DNA of 64,000 nt from Sphingobacterium cellulitidis (GCA_002245855.1 NOUX01000003.1:526314-590313), one strand, 5' to 3'. Shown: positions 18,932 through 28,919, numbered from the stretch's first letter. A program made the numbers and translations. The notes: generated by a model from the letters alone, not told the origin.

Positions 18932-20290
18932 TTATGCTCCTTGATAAGGATGTTTCCAAGGAGCCCTATATTTTCTTTTTAACCTATCTGTAGCCTCCGG
19001 ATCATCAACACATATCTTTTTCTCTGAATCATAAACCAATGGCCTGCCTAATTCCATGGAAAGATTTGCCAAAATACATGATGCCGTAGAAATATGTCCT
19101 TGTAAAACATCTGCCACCGGCAAAGTGTTTTTATCAATGGCTATTAATAGGTTTTGCATCTGTCTTCTTGTCGCCGGAGCAGCATTCAGCTCAATCCTTG
19201 GTTCTTTGAGATCTTCAGGATATTGCTCCTTTTCGTAAACTACATCTCGGACAATCTTCTCCCCTTTTGTAGGAATAAACTCCCACTTCATGGTACTTCC
19301 TTTTAAAGTTCCTTTATCTCCATAAATAAAAAATGCCCATGGATATTCAGGATCAGCTGCTGTACCCCAAGTTCTATGGTTCCAAACACAGTCCAGATCA
19401 TCATATTCAAAAATAGCGGTTTGCGTATCAGCAATATTGGACTTTCCTTCCTTTTGAACATATATTCCACCAGTTGCTGTAATCTTTTTGGGCCATCCCA
19501 AATCCAACATCCACCTTACCGTGTCAAACATATGCACACACATATCTCCCGTTATTCCATTTCCATATTCCATAAAAGCACGCCACCAGCCCCCATGTGG
19601 CAAACCATCGTAAGCCCTCATTGGCGCCGGACCAGTCCACATTTCATAATCCAAAAAGTCCGGAACGGGCTCCTCAGGTGGGTTAGCATTACTTTTCATA
19701 TGATAATAACAACACATCTCAACATGGGAAATCTTCCCCAATAACCCTTTTCCAATTATATTATCCTTAGCATCAATCATATGCGGAGTACTTCGCCTTT
19801 GTGTTCCAATCTGAACCTTTCTATTATGCTTCCTAGCGGCTGCAACTACGGCCTCACCCTCTAATACATCGACACTTATAGGTTTTTGAAGGTATACATG
19901 TGCCCCAGATTCTATTGCCGCAATCCCTATCAATGCATGCCAATGATCAGGTGTACCAACTAAAACCAAATCCAGTTTATTCTCTGCCAATAACTTCCTA
20001 TAATCTGAATATTTCTTAGGTGTCTTTTTGGACTTTTGCTTTTGCGCTATCAACTCTGCGGCCTCATTCAAATGATTTTTATCCACATCACAAACCGCAA
20101 CAACCTCCACATCACTCACCTGCATTAACCTGAATAAATCACTCTTCCCATACCATCCCGCACCAATCAAAGCTACTCGATGCGAAGCCAATATCTCTGC
20201 CGCAAATCCTGCATTTTGCAAGGCCGCCAAGGATAATAATGCTCCGGTACCAAAAATAAATTGTCGACGATTAAGGTTTAAATCTCTCAT
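18932..20290 (-). CDS. Tat-exported Gfo/Idh/MocA-family oxidoreductase
   Basis: 452 residues. Tat signal NRRQFIFGTGALLSLAALQNAGFA, then an NAD(P)-binding Rossmann domain (VALIGAGWYGKSDLFRLM, VAVCDVD, LVLVGTPDHWHALIGIAAIESGAHVYLQKPIS) and the C-terminal alpha/beta domain with GGWWRAFMEYGNGITGDMCVHMFDTVRWML. The usual EKP is QKP, as in many exported members. These act on sugars or inositols. It lies downstream of the glycosidase-like gene on the same strand, but a terminator separates them. Confidence 0.92.
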   Translation of the reverse strand: MRDLNLNRRQFIFGTGALLSLAALQNAGFAAEILASHRVALIGAGWYGKSDLFRLMQVSDVEVVAVCDVDKNHLNEAAELIAQKQKSKKTPKKYSDYRKLLAENKLDLVLVGTPDHWHALIGIAAIESGAHVYLQKPISVDVLEGEAVVAAARKHNRKVQIGTQRRSTPHMIDAKDNIIGKGLLGKISHVEMCCYYHMKSNANPPEEPVPDFLDYEMWTGPAPMRAYDGLPHGGWWRAFMEYGNGITGDMCVHMFDTVRWMLDLGWPKKITATGGIYVQKEGKSNIADTQTAIFEYDDLDCVWNHRTWGTAADPEYPWAFFIYGDKGTLKGSTMKWEFIPTKGEKIVRDVVYEKEQYPEDLKEPRIELNAAPATRRQMQNLLIAIDKNTLPVADVLQGHISTASCILANLSMELGRPLVYDSEKKICVDDPEATDRLKRKYRAPWKHPYQGA

Positions 20291-20340
20291 AAGAATCGTG
20301 GATGTTAAGGTTTATAGAATTAAGATAAGAACTTTAGCCT

Positions 20341-20379
20341 AAAAAAACAAAGCCTAGCCCTCTGGCGAAGACTAGGCTT
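20341..20379 (-). terminator. terminator of the glycosidase-like gene
   Basis: On the minus strand AAGCCTAG and CTAGGCTT form a stem around a 14-base loop, followed by a T-run interrupted by one G (20341-20349). It lies about 120 bases after the stop of the gene at 20501. Confidence 0.7.
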
Positions 20380-20500
20380 AAATTACACCTAATTAAACAC
20401 TTATTAAGTCGAATGACCTAAAAAGACCTTATGCGGACAATATTTGGTTAATAGAATACTTTCCAGAATATTTTATTTCATCTAGAAACTATCCCTTAAC

Positions 20501-22774
20501 TTAATAACCATTTGCCCTTTTCAATGTGGCTAATAATTCCTTATTAGCATTTGAATGATCAATTTTATATAATTTCCAGGTATCTTGATCTAACTCCTCC
20601 AACCTGAAACTATTTTTGGGGTCAACAAGCATCTTTTTTACCCAGCGTGGAAAAGCATTCGCAGCTCTTGCATTCTCCCAGGTCCGGATAACCTTAAAGA
20701 TCTCATCCTTCTGCGGACATGCTTCAACATTTTTTTGATTCAATTTTAAACTATAGGTCGCTCCTGTGCCTACCGCCATGGCTTGTATATGCTCATAATC
20801 CTCAACCTTGGAATCCTTTGTAATTGGAAAATTGCCCCCCATACCTACTGGAAAATAATTAGAATAAGATACATCTCTTAAATCCTTACCCTGACTGGTT
20901 GCACTCCCCCATTCCCTGGTTTCTGCATCATAGAGATTCTTTCCTCCACCCACATTCCATATACTCTGATAGTGCCATGAACCCTCTGATAAGGTGGCTC
21001 CCGTAAAACGTATATCTTCAACACCCAAGACCTTCGCTCTTTCAAACATTTTTCTAAAAAATCGCTTCGCTGAATAATATCCATGGCCATTATTGAATAG
21101 GAATTCCTGACCATCAAAATCATAATAATTTATATTATTGAGCTGACATATATCCGCGTAGTACTCCGCAATTTTATCTTGTAAGGCCATATTCGGAATT
21201 AATCCATCATAACCATAATTCAGGGTAACTTGTAATTTATATAGCGTATCATTTGCTTTATGAGCTGTTGCTTTCGTATCCCAGTACCCACGCGTAACAT
21301 TTAACAGGCGGTATGGCTTGCTTTCTGAAACTCCTAAATAATGAATCAACTCTTTCCCTATTTTAATGATATTCAAACTTTTAGCATGACCTTCCCAACT
21401 TCCTATTTCTTCCAGATGGGTCGGGTCATCAACATAAATCAAAGTATCATCGGCTGAAATATTCTGCGCCAAAGCTCTTTTTTGCTGATACCAGATACTA
21501 TCACTAGGAACTGGACTCGCATCTTTAGTCCCTGGTGCTAATGAATTGGTAATTGGGGTTCTCCCAATAAATAAATTCTGCTTTTTTGCAAGGGCGCCAT
21601 ACTCTTTATGCGAGTAATTTACTGAGGTAGTTTTCAATGGTTTTTTGGAGAAATCCTTTCCATCAATATAGCCTTCATTCCCGCGGTCCGGTTTTAAAAA
21701 TCCTTGGTCATACAGACTTATTGCTTTAAAACCAAGTTGAGCTGCATAATCGATCATATGGTCATATTCTCCACCTTCTGTCAGAATATCTGGAACATAA
21801 GCTGCAGGGTCTTTGATCCATTTCCCATTAACCATCGGATAGGGCAATCCCTCTTTCTTCACAATATCTTGTATCACATCCAACAATGCTGTACTGTCCG
21901 GACTCCCCCAAAATGCAATGCTTGATCCTATATAATCCACCCTTGGCAAAGCCTCAACCATTAAATGATTAGGAGTGTTTGCAGCCATATTCGGAATTAA
22001 GGAATAATAAACCTCACGCTCCTTTCTCCTATCTCGAGATTGGTAAGTAATGGAAATCCGACCGTTTTTGTCTAATTCAGCAGCATTCCCATATAAAATC
22101 CGATAATACGGCTCCTTGTGCCCGTAAAATGCAACATCAGAAATCCCATCACCCCCCAATGTAAACACTTGTCCCTCAGTTAAGCTCACAGGTAAAGGGA
22201 ATCGCTCGGGGTCTGGAGAATGAATAACATATTGAAATGGAGCTGCATCACCCTGAATATCAGCCGTACCTCCAATCGTATTATCATTTAATGCTAACAT
22301 TCCGATTGCATAATTCACGGATTCGCTCGTGTCTCGCGCAACCCCGATGATTTCTCCCATCAAATTAGTGATATTGGTATGATATGATCCCCATTGAATT
22401 ACTTCAATCTCATTAGAATTCGTTAAGGAAAGTAATTTGAATTTTAGGTATTTCTCCATTTCATCAATCCGAATTCTCGCATTTGAACCATTATCAAAAT
22501 GGATCGTCATGATTTTCTCTGAAGCCGAATAATTCGCCTTTTGTGGGAAATAATAAAGTTTCTTATTGGGATTGTACAAGGTTAAGAATGGGGATGGTTT
22601 ATCGGTTGGACTAAACTCCTGTTCAGGAGCCTTTGTCCTATTCTTCATACTGTGGATATACCCCTTATTATCTACTTGAATCTGGAAATACTTCGTTTTA
22701 AAAGTAGTCTGTGCCAGCAATGGCAAACAATATAAAATTGCAAAAAACAGTATATAAAAACTCTTATTGTTCAT
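20501..22774 (-). CDS. secreted glycoside-hydrolase-like protein of unassigned family
   Basis: 757 residues with a signal peptide (FFAILYCLPLLAQ). Residues about 25-280 look beta-rich, like the N-terminal sandwich of several GH families. From about 290 a TIM-barrel-like stretch begins (PRVDYIGSSIAFWGSPDSTALLDVIQDIVKKEGLPYP, YAAQLGFKAISLYDQGFLKPDRGNEGY). An inserted segment (about 440-530, with DDTLIYVDDPTHL and LIHYLGVSESKPYRLLNVTRGYW) precedes INYYDFDGQEF, where Asp552/Asp554 are plausible catalytic or binding acids. I do not recognise the exact family; GH27/36-like alpha-glycosidases are possible relatives. Likely degrades or trims a polysaccharide in the periplasm. Confidence 0.55.
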   Translation of the reverse strand: MNNKSFYILFFAILYCLPLLAQTTFKTKYFQIQVDNKGYIHSMKNRTKAPEQEFSPTDKPSPFLTLYNPNKKLYYFPQKANYSASEKIMTIHFDNGSNARIRIDEMEKYLKFKLLSLTNSNEIEVIQWGSYHTNITNLMGEIIGVARDTSESVNYAIGMLALNDNTIGGTADIQGDAAPFQYVIHSPDPERFPLPVSLTEGQVFTLGGDGISDVAFYGHKEPYYRILYGNAAELDKNGRISITYQSRDRRKEREVYYSLIPNMAANTPNHLMVEALPRVDYIGSSIAFWGSPDSTALLDVIQDIVKKEGLPYPMVNGKWIKDPAAYVPDILTEGGEYDHMIDYAAQLGFKAISLYDQGFLKPDRGNEGYIDGKDFSKKPLKTTSVNYSHKEYGALAKKQNLFIGRTPITNSLAPGTKDASPVPSDSIWYQQKRALAQNISADDTLIYVDDPTHLEEIGSWEGHAKSLNIIKIGKELIHYLGVSESKPYRLLNVTRGYWDTKATAHKANDTLYKLQVTLNYGYDGLIPNMALQDKIAEYYADICQLNNINYYDFDGQEFLFNNGHGYYSAKRFFRKMFERAKVLGVEDIRFTGATLSEGSWHYQSIWNVGGGKNLYDAETREWGSATSQGKDLRDVSYSNYFPVGMGGNFPITKDSKVEDYEHIQAMAVGTGATYSLKLNQKNVEACPQKDEIFKVIRTWENARAANAFPRWVKKMLVDPKNSFRLEELDQDTWKLYKIDHSNANKELLATLKRANGY

Positions 22775-23263
22775 ATTAAAATAATCGGTTTAGATTCAAA
22801 TTTATCGAGACCCTCTTCTCGTATTACTTTATGGGAGATCACCCTCATAATCCCCCACAAGTAACACTAAAATAACATTATTTAAAAACGAGAATCTTAG
22901 GTTTTTAGTAATTTCTTACTAGTTGATTATTCGTCTGTTATTAGTAAGACGATTGTGTAATGTATTACCCTAAATAATAAATGAAGAAGTTATCATCGTT
23001 TATTATTTAGCTGGTTATCAAATCTATAATTTTAATGTTTCATATTATTAAATTTCCGAATTCTTAACAAGAATAATACATACGCAATATTGAACACTAA
23101 ATGAAACAGTATTCTTAACCCTATAAATTTATTTCATGTCTTTTAGTAATTCTACCTATTGAATTCTTATATATTCATAAACCTAATAGAACAATTAAAC
23201 ACATGAACCTCCCCCGTAACAGAATTAACACATTCTTATTCATTTTATTATTCAATTATTTAA
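22775..23263. other. AT-rich intergenic region with a 12-bp inverted repeat (22970-23010)
   Basis: No gene is visible between the divergent glycosidase-like and DUF5916 genes. CTAAATAATAAA at 22970-22981 is the reverse complement of TTTATTATTTAG at 22999-23010 (17-base gap), a possible operator or cruciform. The DUF5916 promoter box follows at 23264. Confidence 0.5.
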
Positions 23264-23271
23264 TACATTTG
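23264..23271 (+). promoter_or_regulatory. putative -7 box (TACATTTG) of the DUF5916 gene
   Basis: TACATTTG fits TAnnTTTG and ends 41 bases before the start codon, giving a leader of about 35 bases. Confidence 0.45.
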
Positions 23272-23312
23272 GCTCGATCGATTGAAACCTTGTGTTTCCC
23301 TAAACTCAACCG

Positions 23313-25973
23313 ATGAAATATCTACTATCAGTAATTTTTGCTCTATATATATTTTTGGCCTACAGTCAGGATGAACGAAAACCAGTTGTATCCTTTGAGG
23401 ATGCCTATAAAAGAGACTATCAGGCAACCAAAATCTACAATCAACAACCTAAGGTCGATGGTAAACTCGATGAAGACCTTTGGCAAAATCAAGGAGTATG
23501 GTCCGAGAAATTCTCCCAGGTAATTCCTTTTGAACGGGCCTATACAGGCTCTTGGACGAAAATGAAAATCTTCTATGACGATAAGAATATCTATGTCGGA
23601 GTTTATTGTAAGGATATACATCCTGAGTCCATGAATGCTTTTATTGGAAACCGTGATGATAATAGCAATGGCGATCTGATCAGTATTGCTTTCGACCCTT
23701 ACCACGATTATCGCGCAGCAGTGGAATTTAACATCAATTTAGGCGGAAATAAAACAGATCTGACGGTAACTGATAAACTCTCCGTCAATCTAAGTTGGAA
23801 TGCAGTTTGGGAAGGTCGGACCAGTCAAAACCTATCGGATTCCAGCTGGACGGCCGAATTTAGGATCCCTTTCAACCAAATTCGCTATAATCAAAAAAAT
23901 GACGACGGAATCTGGGGGCTACATGTTCGTCGGATTATTCGCAAAAATAATGAGGTACAAAATTGGAGTATGATTCCCATTAAGAACAATGGCCATGTCT
24001 TTTCTTTTGGAACCATGCATGGCATGCAAGACTTGCCTAAGCCTAAGGGAATTGAGTTCTTGCCTTATGCTATGACTAAATTAATCCGCGAACCGAAAAT
24101 CGAAAACAGCCCTTACCAGGATGGAAGCCGTTGGAAACCAAATGCCGGTTTGGATGCAAAATTCGCTATCTCAGATTATACCATGGACCTGTCCATCAAC
24201 CCGGACTATGGTCAGGTGGAACTCGACCCTTCTGTCATGAACCTAACAGCCTACGAGGTATTCTATGAGGAGAAAAGACCTTTCTTCCTTGAAGGTAAGC
24301 ATATTCTCGAATTCGATAATAATGAAGGAGGAATGATGTTCTATTCGCGAAGAATAGGTTCAAGACCTCGCTATCAATATCCGAATGTAGATAATCAGCA
24401 AATCTTTGCCAGCAGCACTGACTTTGTGCCTATCCTCGGTGCAATGAAACTAACCGGAACAAACCGCAAAGGATTAACTATCGGGATTTTGGAAAGTATA
24501 ACTGCAAAAACCTCCCAACGTGTCACAAACCTTGGAAACGATGAAGAAAGGGTACAAACTGAACCCTTGACTAATTACACGGTAGCCCGAGTACAGAAGA
24601 ATTGGGATGGCAACACCTTACTTGGAGGGATGATAACATCCGTCAATAGAAAAATGGATGCACCACATCTGGAAAAATTCTTGGTAAATGATGCCTTCAC
24701 TGCAGGAGTCGACTTTACAAAATACTTCTCCAATAGATTGTACTATGTAGAATCCAAGGCCATGTTCAGCACCCTTTCTGGTAGTAAAGACGCAATTATG
24801 GCAACAAAAAATAATGCCACCCATTTTTTCCAAAGAAAATCAGGCGCTGAATACCTGGATATGAGACCTGACGCAACTTCCTTATCAGGAACTGGTGGAT
24901 ATATCAAGGCCGGTAAAAAAGGAAATGCCCAATGGAATTATGCCGAAACTTTCAGTTGGTCCTCCCCTGGCTTTGACCTCAATGAAGTTGGATATCTAAA
25001 ACAAACAGATTATAAATCCAATGAATCCGAACTAGCATTCCGTAAAACTGACCCTTGGGGTCCTTTTCGTGCTGCCGGAATTACGCTGACCCAAAGAAAC
25101 GTATGGAACTATGGCGGAAATGCAATAGATAATAACCTTGCCCTTAGATTTAGAAGCTTGACCATCAAGAGAAGAATTGAAATGGACTTAAAAGAAGCAT
25201 TCAGTTGGAATTCCGTGGACACCCGCATGCTTCGTGGTGGTTATGACCTTCGCTATAACCCAAATTTTACCAGTACTTTCTCCATGAACTCTGACCGGGC
25301 AAAACGTGTATTTGTCAAGGTAGATTATGACGGCAAGCATTTCCTCGATGGTGAAACTCGTTATAATGAAATCCGACCTTCTGTAACCTTCAGAATTGGA
25401 AATCATATTCACCTAGTTACCCAGTTCAATTATGCCTGGAACAAAGATAATTTACAATATGTCGGCACGACAGACCTGCCAAGCATAAATGCTAATGAAG
25501 AATCCTATGTGATGGGTAGAATGCGACAAGAAACTTATGGCTTTACCTTCAGATTACAAGGTAATATTACTCCGGATTTATCCATTCAATACTATGGATC
25601 GCCATTCACTTCAACAGCGCAATACGACCGTTTTAAATATGCAACTAATACCCTATCCCGTACCTATTCCGATCGCTTCCAAGAGTTCGCGGCAGACCAA
25701 ATCTCCTATGCGGATGGATTATATACTATTGGTTCAGGAGCAACAGCCGGAAACTTCAAAGACCCAAACTTTAGTTTTAATGAATTCCGATCAAACCTGG
25801 TCGCCCGTTGGGAATACCTTCCTGGATCAACCCTCTACCTCGTATGGGAACATAATCGCTCTGGAAGAATGCCTGTCTATCAACCCGGATGGGGAAATAA
25901 CCTCGACAACATCTGGGGAATAGCCCCTACAAATACATTTATGGTAAAAGTGAATTATTGGTTAGGATGGTAA
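23313..25973 (+). CDS. DUF5916 outer-membrane protein with N-terminal CBM9-like domain
   Basis: 886 residues. Signal peptide MKYLLSVIFALYIFLAYSQ, then a CBM9-like sandwich (about 38-225: PKVDGKLDEDLWQNQGVWSEKF, KIFYDDKNIYVGVYCKDI, WTAEFRIPFNQIRY) and the DUF5916 region, which looks like a long outer-membrane barrel (FSINPDYGQVE-type segment DLSINPDYGQVELDPSVMNLTAYEVFYEEKRPFFLEGK; terminal strand FMVKVNYWLGW). Members are widespread in Bacteroidota and of unproven function, probably surface carbohydrate handling or transport. The last 15 codons and stop have been duplicated downstream. Confidence 0.88.
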   Translation: MKYLLSVIFALYIFLAYSQDERKPVVSFEDAYKRDYQATKIYNQQPKVDGKLDEDLWQNQGVWSEKFSQVIPFERAYTGSWTKMKIFYDDKNIYVGVYCKDIHPESMNAFIGNRDDNSNGDLISIAFDPYHDYRAAVEFNINLGGNKTDLTVTDKLSVNLSWNAVWEGRTSQNLSDSSWTAEFRIPFNQIRYNQKNDDGIWGLHVRRIIRKNNEVQNWSMIPIKNNGHVFSFGTMHGMQDLPKPKGIEFLPYAMTKLIREPKIENSPYQDGSRWKPNAGLDAKFAISDYTMDLSINPDYGQVELDPSVMNLTAYEVFYEEKRPFFLEGKHILEFDNNEGGMMFYSRRIGSRPRYQYPNVDNQQIFASSTDFVPILGAMKLTGTNRKGLTIGILESITAKTSQRVTNLGNDEERVQTEPLTNYTVARVQKNWDGNTLLGGMITSVNRKMDAPHLEKFLVNDAFTAGVDFTKYFSNRLYYVESKAMFSTLSGSKDAIMATKNNATHFFQRKSGAEYLDMRPDATSLSGTGGYIKAGKKGNAQWNYAETFSWSSPGFDLNEVGYLKQTDYKSNESELAFRKTDPWGPFRAAGITLTQRNVWNYGGNAIDNNLALRFRSLTIKRRIEMDLKEAFSWNSVDTRMLRGGYDLRYNPNFTSTFSMNSDRAKRVFVKVDYDGKHFLDGETRYNEIRPSVTFRIGNHIHLVTQFNYAWNKDNLQYVGTTDLPSINANEESYVMGRMRQETYGFTFRLQGNITPDLSIQYYGSPFTSTAQYDRFKYATNTLSRTYSDRFQEFAADQISYADGLYTIGSGATAGNFKDPNFSFNEFRSNLVARWEYLPGSTLYLVWEHNRSGRMPVYQPGWGNNLDNIWGIAPTNTFMVKVNYWLGW

Positions 25974-26029
25974 AAAACACAAATACATTTATGTTAAAAG
26001 TCAATTATTGGTTAGGTAGGTAAAAAAAC
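25929..26029 (+). repeat. 50-bp tandem duplication of the DUF5916 gene end
   Basis: 25929-25978 and 25979-26029 both read ACAAATACATTTATG-TTAAAAGT-AATTATTGGTTAGG and so on, differing at a few bases. The first copy is the end of the coding region with its stop; the second is now non-coding. It indicates a slippage or short-duplication event. Confidence 0.9.
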
Positions 26030-26031
26030 AA

Positions 26032-26060
26032 GGCGGACAAAAATCCGCCAGCATATTTTT
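26032..26060 (+). terminator. probable terminator of the DUF5916 gene
   Basis: GGCGGA (26032-26037) pairs with TCCGCC (26044-26049) around a CAAAAA loop, followed shortly by ATTTTT. Confidence 0.55.
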
Positions 26061-26073
26061 CTTATATCGCAGT

Positions 26074-26091
26074 CTCTATACTAAATACTAA
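26074..26091. repeat. dispersed CTCTATACTAAATACTAA element
   Basis: An 18-base match to the cores at 8000-8017 and 8064-8081. In both places it sits at or just beyond the 3' end of a minus-strand gene and is followed by further TACTAAATA iterations. Confidence 0.65.
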
Positions 26092-26110
26092 CTACTAAAT
26101 ACTAAGAAAG

Positions 26111-27334
26111 TTACTTTCGTTTCACATACCTACTTACCCCCCTCATCATCAAAATGGTAATAATACTAATTACCACAACGATATAGCCTAAGGTCGTATA
26201 ATGTTCAAGAGGGCTTTCATTGGTTTTTTGAACAATGATTAATCCAGCAACAATCGCAGCAATTCCGCCTGACATCTGCTGTAAGGATGCACTAACACTC
26301 ATAAAAGCACCACGATCCTCTTTCTCCGGAACTGCTGAAACCAAAGCTGAAGACGGTGTTACCCGACTTAGAATCCCCATCATCATCAGAATATTTAAGA
26401 CCACCACCAAAGGAAACGGCGTCGGTCCTAAAGAAGTATAGATCAGCACCATGATCATCATCCAGATGGTAGCAATTGCAAAGATTTTGAACTTATCAAA
26501 ACGGTCACTCAGCGTACCAACCAATGGCATGATAACCAAGGATGCAATCCCCGATACCATAAAAAGCTGGGGTAATTGTTCATGGCTAACATGTAAGTTA
26601 TTTACAGCGAAAACCGAACTGAAAGGCATCATCATAAAACCACCAATGGACAATAAGGCAGTAGCTAGAAAACCAATTCTATATTCTCTCTTGGTAAAAG
26701 TTCCCCAAAGATGCTGGAGTGCAGATTGTTTCTTCTGCAGTCCAATATGATCCGTTATAGGTTTTAATTTCAGGAAAATCAAGATCGCAATAAATACGGC
26801 AAGAATAGCAATCATTAAAAAAGCACTTTGCCAGCCCCAAGCATTCCCAATATACAATCCAATAGGGATACCAAGAACCTGACTTGCCCCAAAGCCCATC
26901 TGCACAAAGCCCATCACCCGACCACGCTGATCCAATGTGAATACATCGGTAATAATTGCCATTGAAATCGATCCGATCACACCACCGAATAAACCAGTCA
27001 CCACCCTAGCAATTACCAACATGGTATAATTCGTGGAAAAACCACAAAGAAATGTGCCGATAATAAAGCCTGAATAAAAGAAAAGCAATAATTTTTTCCT
27101 GTCAAAGCGATCCGCAAATCCCGCAGTCAATAAACCTGAAATACCAGCACTAAATGCATAGGCAGAAACAGCAACCCCAAATTGCGAGGGCTTCAGGTCA
27201 ATAGCTTTCATCAGCATATCACCCATGGGCGACATAATCATAAAATCTAAAACAACCGTGAATTGCGTAAATGCCAGGATAAAAATCACCAATTTCTGAT
27301 AACCAGATAATGGCGCCTTTGTCAGGTTTTCCAT
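26111..27334 (-). CDS. MFS transporter
   Basis: 407 residues with about 12 hydrophobic helices. The first half carries the MFS motif A variant GFADRFDRKKLLLF between helices 2 and 3 and helix 4 ARVVTGLFGGVIGSI; the second half repeats the pattern with GTLSDRFDKFKIF. A charged central loop (KPITDHIGLQKKQSALQHLWGTFTKREYR) separates the halves. The DHA1-type layout suggests a proton-driven exporter of drugs or sugars; substrate unknown. It stands alone; its 3' end abuts the CTAAATACTA repeat. Confidence 0.9.
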   Translation of the reverse strand: MENLTKAPLSGYQKLVIFILAFTQFTVVLDFMIMSPMGDMLMKAIDLKPSQFGVAVSAYAFSAGISGLLTAGFADRFDRKKLLLFFYSGFIIGTFLCGFSTNYTMLVIARVVTGLFGGVIGSISMAIITDVFTLDQRGRVMGFVQMGFGASQVLGIPIGLYIGNAWGWQSAFLMIAILAVFIAILIFLKLKPITDHIGLQKKQSALQHLWGTFTKREYRIGFLATALLSIGGFMMMPFSSVFAVNNLHVSHEQLPQLFMVSGIASLVIMPLVGTLSDRFDKFKIFAIATIWMMIMVLIYTSLGPTPFPLVVVLNILMMMGILSRVTPSSALVSAVPEKEDRGAFMSVSASLQQMSGGIAAIVAGLIIVQKTNESPLEHYTTLGYIVVVISIITILMMRGVSRYVKRK

Positions 27335-27530
27335 AAGTCGATTCCCTTTGTAAGTGTAATTCAGCTAAAAAGCCGAGCAAATGTAGCTATTGAATCGAGT
27401 AATTAAGGATTGGTATTAAAATTATGACAATAAATTCTTATAAAATTAATATTCTATATTATCAATAGGTATTCCCTTCCTATTTCCCTCCCCCTTCAGC
27501 TTCCCCCTACAAACTACTAAATACAATTCT

Positions 27531-27538
27531 TATCTTTG
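27531..27538 (+). promoter_or_regulatory. mnmE -7 box (TATCTTTG), near-leaderless
   Basis: TATCTTTG matches TAnnTTTG and ends 4 bases before the ATG of mnmE, so transcription would begin at or inside the start codon region. Confidence 0.5.
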
Positions 27539-27542
27539 CGCT

Positions 27543-28919
27543 ATGTCTACAGGGTTAATTTCACAAGATACTATTATTGCCTTAGCTACAGCTCCAGGTG
27601 CTAACGGCGCAATTGCGGTTATTCGTTTGTCAGGTTCTAAAGCCATTACTTTGGTAAATGAGGTCTTCAAAGGCAAAGACTTAACAAAACAAGCTTCGCA
27701 CACCGTTTATTTCGGTACTATCCGAGATGGCGATAATATTATCGATGAAGTATTAGTTACCTTATTTGTGGGACCCAACTCCTACACCAAGGAAGACACT
27801 GTAGAAATCTCCACACATAATTCCGCTTATATCATTGAGCGAATTATAACGCTATTGATAAAAAAAGGAGCTCGTGCTGCAAAAGCAGGTGAATTTACCT
27901 TAAGAGCATTCTTAAATGGTGGAATGGACCTTTCTCAAGCTGAAGCAGTAGCGGATCTGATTGCGTCCAACTCAGCAGCATCTCACCAGATTGCCATGCA
28001 ACAAATGCGTGGTGGATTTTCAAACCAACTTAAGAAATTAAGGGAAGACCTAGTTCATTTTGCATCCCTGATCGAACTGGAATTAGACTTTGCCGAGGAA
28101 GATGTGGAATTTGCCAATCGCGATCAACTAAAATCATTAATCCAACAAATCCATTCTGTCATTGCAAAATTAATCCGTTCCTTCGAGCAAGGTAATGTCC
28201 TTAAAAATGGTGTTCCAGTAGTTATTGCCGGAAAACCAAATGTTGGTAAGTCTACCCTACTCAATGCCCTATTGAATGAAGAAAGAGCAATAGTTTCCGA
28301 TATTGCCGGAACTACACGAGATACCATCGAGGATGAAATCAATATTCATGGAGTAACCTTTAGATTTATTGATACCGCTGGGATCCGTCATACCGAAGAT
28401 GTGGTGGAAGCCATTGGTGTAGAAAGAACCCGTGAAAAAATGAAACAAGCCAGATTGATCATCTACCTCTTCGATCCTATCCAAGATCAAATCTCAGCCG
28501 TTCAAGAACAAATTAATGAAGTCCAGGAATTAAATATCCCATTCGTCACGATTATCAATAAATCTGACCTCCTGACCGAAGAGCAAAAACAGAATTATAA
28601 GGTCTTAAATCCACTATATATTTCAGCAAAACATCAAATCGGTATTGATGAACTCAAAGGCGAACTCCTTAACCAAGTCAATCTCTCCAATATCAATACG
28701 GATGATGTTATGGTTACTAATATTCGTCATGTCGAAGCATTGCAAAATACACAAGAAGCATTAGAAAAAGTTTTATATGGAATTGATAGTCCAATAACCT
28801 CCGATTTCCTGGCAATGGATATTAGACAGGCGTTGCATCATTTAGGTGAGATTACAGGTACTGTCACAACAGATGATTTGCTGGAGAATATCTTTAATAA
28901 GTTTTGTATCGGGAAGTAA
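27543..28919 (+). CDS. mnmE: tRNA modification GTPase MnmE
   Basis: 458 residues. With MnmG it forms the 5-carboxymethylaminomethyl group on wobble U34 of tRNAs. N-terminal folate-binding domain (TIIALATAPGANGAIAVIRLSG), helical domain (GGMDLSQAEAVADLI), and an inserted G domain with G1 GKPNVGKSTLLNALL, G2 IAGTTRDTIE, G3 DTAGIRHTED and G4 NKSD. The C-terminus ends FNKFCIGK with the catalytic Cys. The sequence changes character right after the stop, where the BREX island starts; the 3' end of this gene is a known island insertion site in other bacteria. Confidence 0.97.
   Translation: MSTGLISQDTIIALATAPGANGAIAVIRLSGSKAITLVNEVFKGKDLTKQASHTVYFGTIRDGDNIIDEVLVTLFVGPNSYTKEDTVEISTHNSAYIIERIITLLIKKGARAAKAGEFTLRAFLNGGMDLSQAEAVADLIASNSAASHQIAMQQMRGGFSNQLKKLREDLVHFASLIELELDFAEEDVEFANRDQLKSLIQQIHSVIAKLIRSFEQGNVLKNGVPVVIAGKPNVGKSTLLNALLNEERAIVSDIAGTTRDTIEDEINIHGVTFRFIDTAGIRHTEDVVEAIGVERTREKMKQARLIIYLFDPIQDQISAVQEQINEVQELNIPFVTIINKSDLLTEEQKQNYKVLNPLYISAKHQIGIDELKGELLNQVNLSNINTDDVMVTNIRHVEALQNTQEALEKVLYGIDSPITSDFLAMDIRQALHHLGEITGTVTTDDLLENIFNKFCIGK
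28902..28911 (+). other. candidate left attachment core in the mnmE 3' end
   Basis: TTTTGTATCG within the last codons of mnmE recurs at 47412-47421, just beyond the last island gene, as a direct repeat about 18.5 kb away. A 9-of-10 match also occurs at 29160. No integrase is present, and a 10-base match in AT-rich DNA can be chance. Confidence 0.3.

Noticed and set aside
22970-23010. Intrinsic terminator between the divergent genes
   Set aside because: The inverted repeat lies between two gene starts, has a 17-base gap and no GC stem, so an operator or chance palindrome is more likely.
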